7,551 nucleotides of DNA from PVC group bacterium (GTDB lineage: Bacteria; Verrucomicrobiota; Kiritimatiellia; UBA8416; PXDI01): the NCBI GenBank assembly GCA_003565095.1, contig PXDI01000351.1, forward strand, positions 1-7,551, given 5' to 3'. Shown in pieces: positions 7,196 through 7,551 of this stretch (position 1 is the stretch's first letter; the number at the start of each line of letters is the position of its first letter). The notes under the pieces were generated by a model. It was given only the letters and a program-made list of their open reading frames with translations, was not told the origin of the DNA and did not search any database. A program made the position numbers and the translations under genes.

Positions 7196-7345
7196 CTATG
7201 ATGGCCCGTGGTCATTCACGGCCCCACGCAGATCACCTCGAAGGTGGAGCGGCAGTTCGGATGCATTACCCCACAGGGCACATGTACAACACAATATTAA
7301 CGCCACCGTAAAAGTCCCGCAACTTCTCCTGTATCCTGTGCTCAT
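7196..7345 (-). CDS. Small ORF encoding a signal peptide plus 21 residues; possible truncated gene
   Basis: The frame has 49 codons, beginning MSTGYRRSCGTFTVALILCC. Two arginines precede a hydrophobic core, and a plausible signal peptidase site (GNA before SELP) follows. The remaining 21 residues (ending NDHGPS) do not resemble anything I know, and TAG at 7198-7196 ends the frame. AAGGAG (7358-7353) lies 7 nt before the ATG, one of the best ribosome binding sites in the window, and a promoter candidate lies about 31 nt further upstream. It ends 29 nt before the sulfatase start, in a different frame. It may be the intact 5' end of a secreted-protein gene whose body has been lost, a short leader gene, or a genuine small exported protein. 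The initiation signals are convincing; the product's function is not known. Confidence 0.45.
   Translation of the reverse strand: MSTGYRRSCGTFTVALILCCTCALWGNASELPLHLRGDLRGAVNDHGPS
7203..7224. repeat. Imperfect hairpin upstream of the sulfatase
   Basis: GGCCCGTG (7203-7210) and CACGGCCC (7217-7224) pair with one C-C mismatch and a 6-nt loop. In the minus-strand transcript it lies about 36 nt before the sulfatase ATG, at the end of the small ORF. No U-run follows, so it is not called a terminator. Confidence 0.5.
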
Positions 7346-7382
7346 AACCCATCTCCTTGTTTAGCGAAGTATCTTGCTGAAA

Positions 7383-7410
7383 TCTATATTTGAAGAGCAA
7401 AATACAGCAA
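7383..7410 (-). promoter_or_regulatory. Candidate minus-strand promoter for the small ORF and sulfatase
   Basis: Minus-strand TTGCTG (7410-7405), a 16-nt spacer and TATAGA (7388-7383) give partial matches to -35 (3 of 6) and -10 (4 of 6). The predicted start near 7376 lies about 31 nt before ATG 7345. The hexamers are weak, so this rests mainly on position and the local AT-rich context. Confidence 0.35.
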
Positions 7411-7469
7411 CATGCCCGCGGAAGCAACCGGAATCCTTAGCGAAGCTGGGAAAAGCGCACCAAAGGGTT

Positions 7470-7508
7470 AAAAAAAAGCTTGACACCTATAACCGTTTCG
7501 GTGATAGT
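7470..7508 (+). promoter_or_regulatory. Candidate plus-strand promoter at the right edge
   Basis: An A8 tract (7470-7477) is followed by perfect TTGACA (7480-7485), a 17-nt spacer and GATAGT (7503-7508, 4 of 6 to TATAAT). The A-tract could act as an UP element. Transcription would begin near 7515, pointing out of the window and divergent to the sulfatase. Confidence 0.55.
7487..7507. promoter_or_regulatory. Operator-like 21-bp near-palindrome in the promoter spacer
   Basis: CTATAACCG-TTT-CGGTGATAG has 9-bp arms matching at 8 of 9 positions. It fills the spacer and covers most of the -10 of the right-edge promoter, where a bound dimeric repressor would block RNA polymerase. No regulator is encoded within the window, unless it is the gene that begins at the edge. 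Confidence 0.5.
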
Positions 7509-7515
7509 GATGCGC

Positions 7516-7551
7516 ATGAAGACACACTATCGAAAACGCAAATCCAGCTAC
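7516..7551 (+). CDS. Possible first 12 codons of a plus-strand gene, cut by the window edge
   Basis: ATG 7516 opens a frame reading MKTHYRKRKSSY to the edge, and an in-frame ATG also lies at 7510. It follows the plus-strand promoter closely, so translation would be nearly leaderless, and no Shine-Dalgarno sequence is visible. The basic N-terminus would suit a cytoplasmic DNA-binding protein, but too little is visible to assign a family. The true start may lie beyond the window. Confidence 0.25.
   Translation, partial: MKTHYRKRKSSY

Larger units (their letters stand above)
7167..7509. other. Regulatory intergenic region upstream of the sulfatase
   Basis: Between the sulfatase start and the right-edge promoter lie a 49-codon signal-peptide ORF, two short hairpins (7203-7224 and 7234-7246), a minus-strand promoter candidate, and a 9-bp direct repeat TTAGCGAAG (7361-7369 and 7437-7445). 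An A8 run (7470-7477) abuts the plus-strand -35. No full-length gene is present on either strand. Confidence 0.6.

Noticed and set aside
5874..7345. Reading the small signal-peptide ORF and the sulfatase as one protein split by a frameshift.
   Set aside because: The frames differ and the sulfatase has its own ATG and ribosome binding site. The 29-nt gap does not look like coding linker.
1..7551. CRISPR arrays, tRNA or rRNA genes, insertion sequences.
   Set aside because: No regularly spaced repeats, cloverleaf or rRNA-like stretches, transposase motifs or terminal inverted repeats were found.

Overview
The window suggests a bacterium of the PVC superphylum (Planctomycetes, Verrucomicrobia, Kiritimatiellota, Lentisphaerae). 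The reasons are a stand-alone type I sulfatase next to a run of large, poorly known Sec-secreted proteins, GC content varying around the mid-fifties, and widely spaced consensus TTGACA promoters. The phylum-level placement is an inference; no marker gene is present.

Nearly all coding capacity is on the minus strand. Read in the direction of transcription (right to left), the order is as follows. First comes an intergenic region with a likely plus-strand promoter at the right edge and a divergent minus-strand promoter. Next is a 49-codon ORF (7345-7196) that is little more than a signal peptide with a strong ribosome binding site. Then comes a GC-rich type I sulfatase (7166-5874) with a formylglycine CSPAR motif but no signal peptide and no recognisable GKWH segment. 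After it, behind its own candidate promoter that overlaps the sulfatase stop codon, are four secreted-protein genes: propeller-like protein A (5811-4069), partner A (4064-3222), propeller-like protein B (3192-1081) and partner B (1084-221).

The four downstream genes form the most unusual part. Propeller A and B are clear paralogues, and so are partner A and B, so a two-gene module has been duplicated in tandem. The large proteins carry repeats resembling the SBBP (bacterial beta-propeller) type. They share near-identical signature stretches at both ends, and B carries an extra helix-rich domain of about 130 residues just before its last strand. The partners share a beta-rich body and a short acidic C-terminal tail ending in Phe. 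Tight spacing (4-nt gap, 29-nt gap, 4-nt ATGA overlap) indicates one operon. All four products carry signal peptides, so they probably act together in the periplasm or outside the cell; their biochemical role is unknown.

The rightmost 70 bases hold an A-tract, TTGACA, a 17-bp spacer and a -10, with a 21-bp near-palindrome filling the spacer. This looks like a regulated promoter for a plus-strand gene whose first codons may begin at the edge. The leftmost 220 bases contain no supportable gene.
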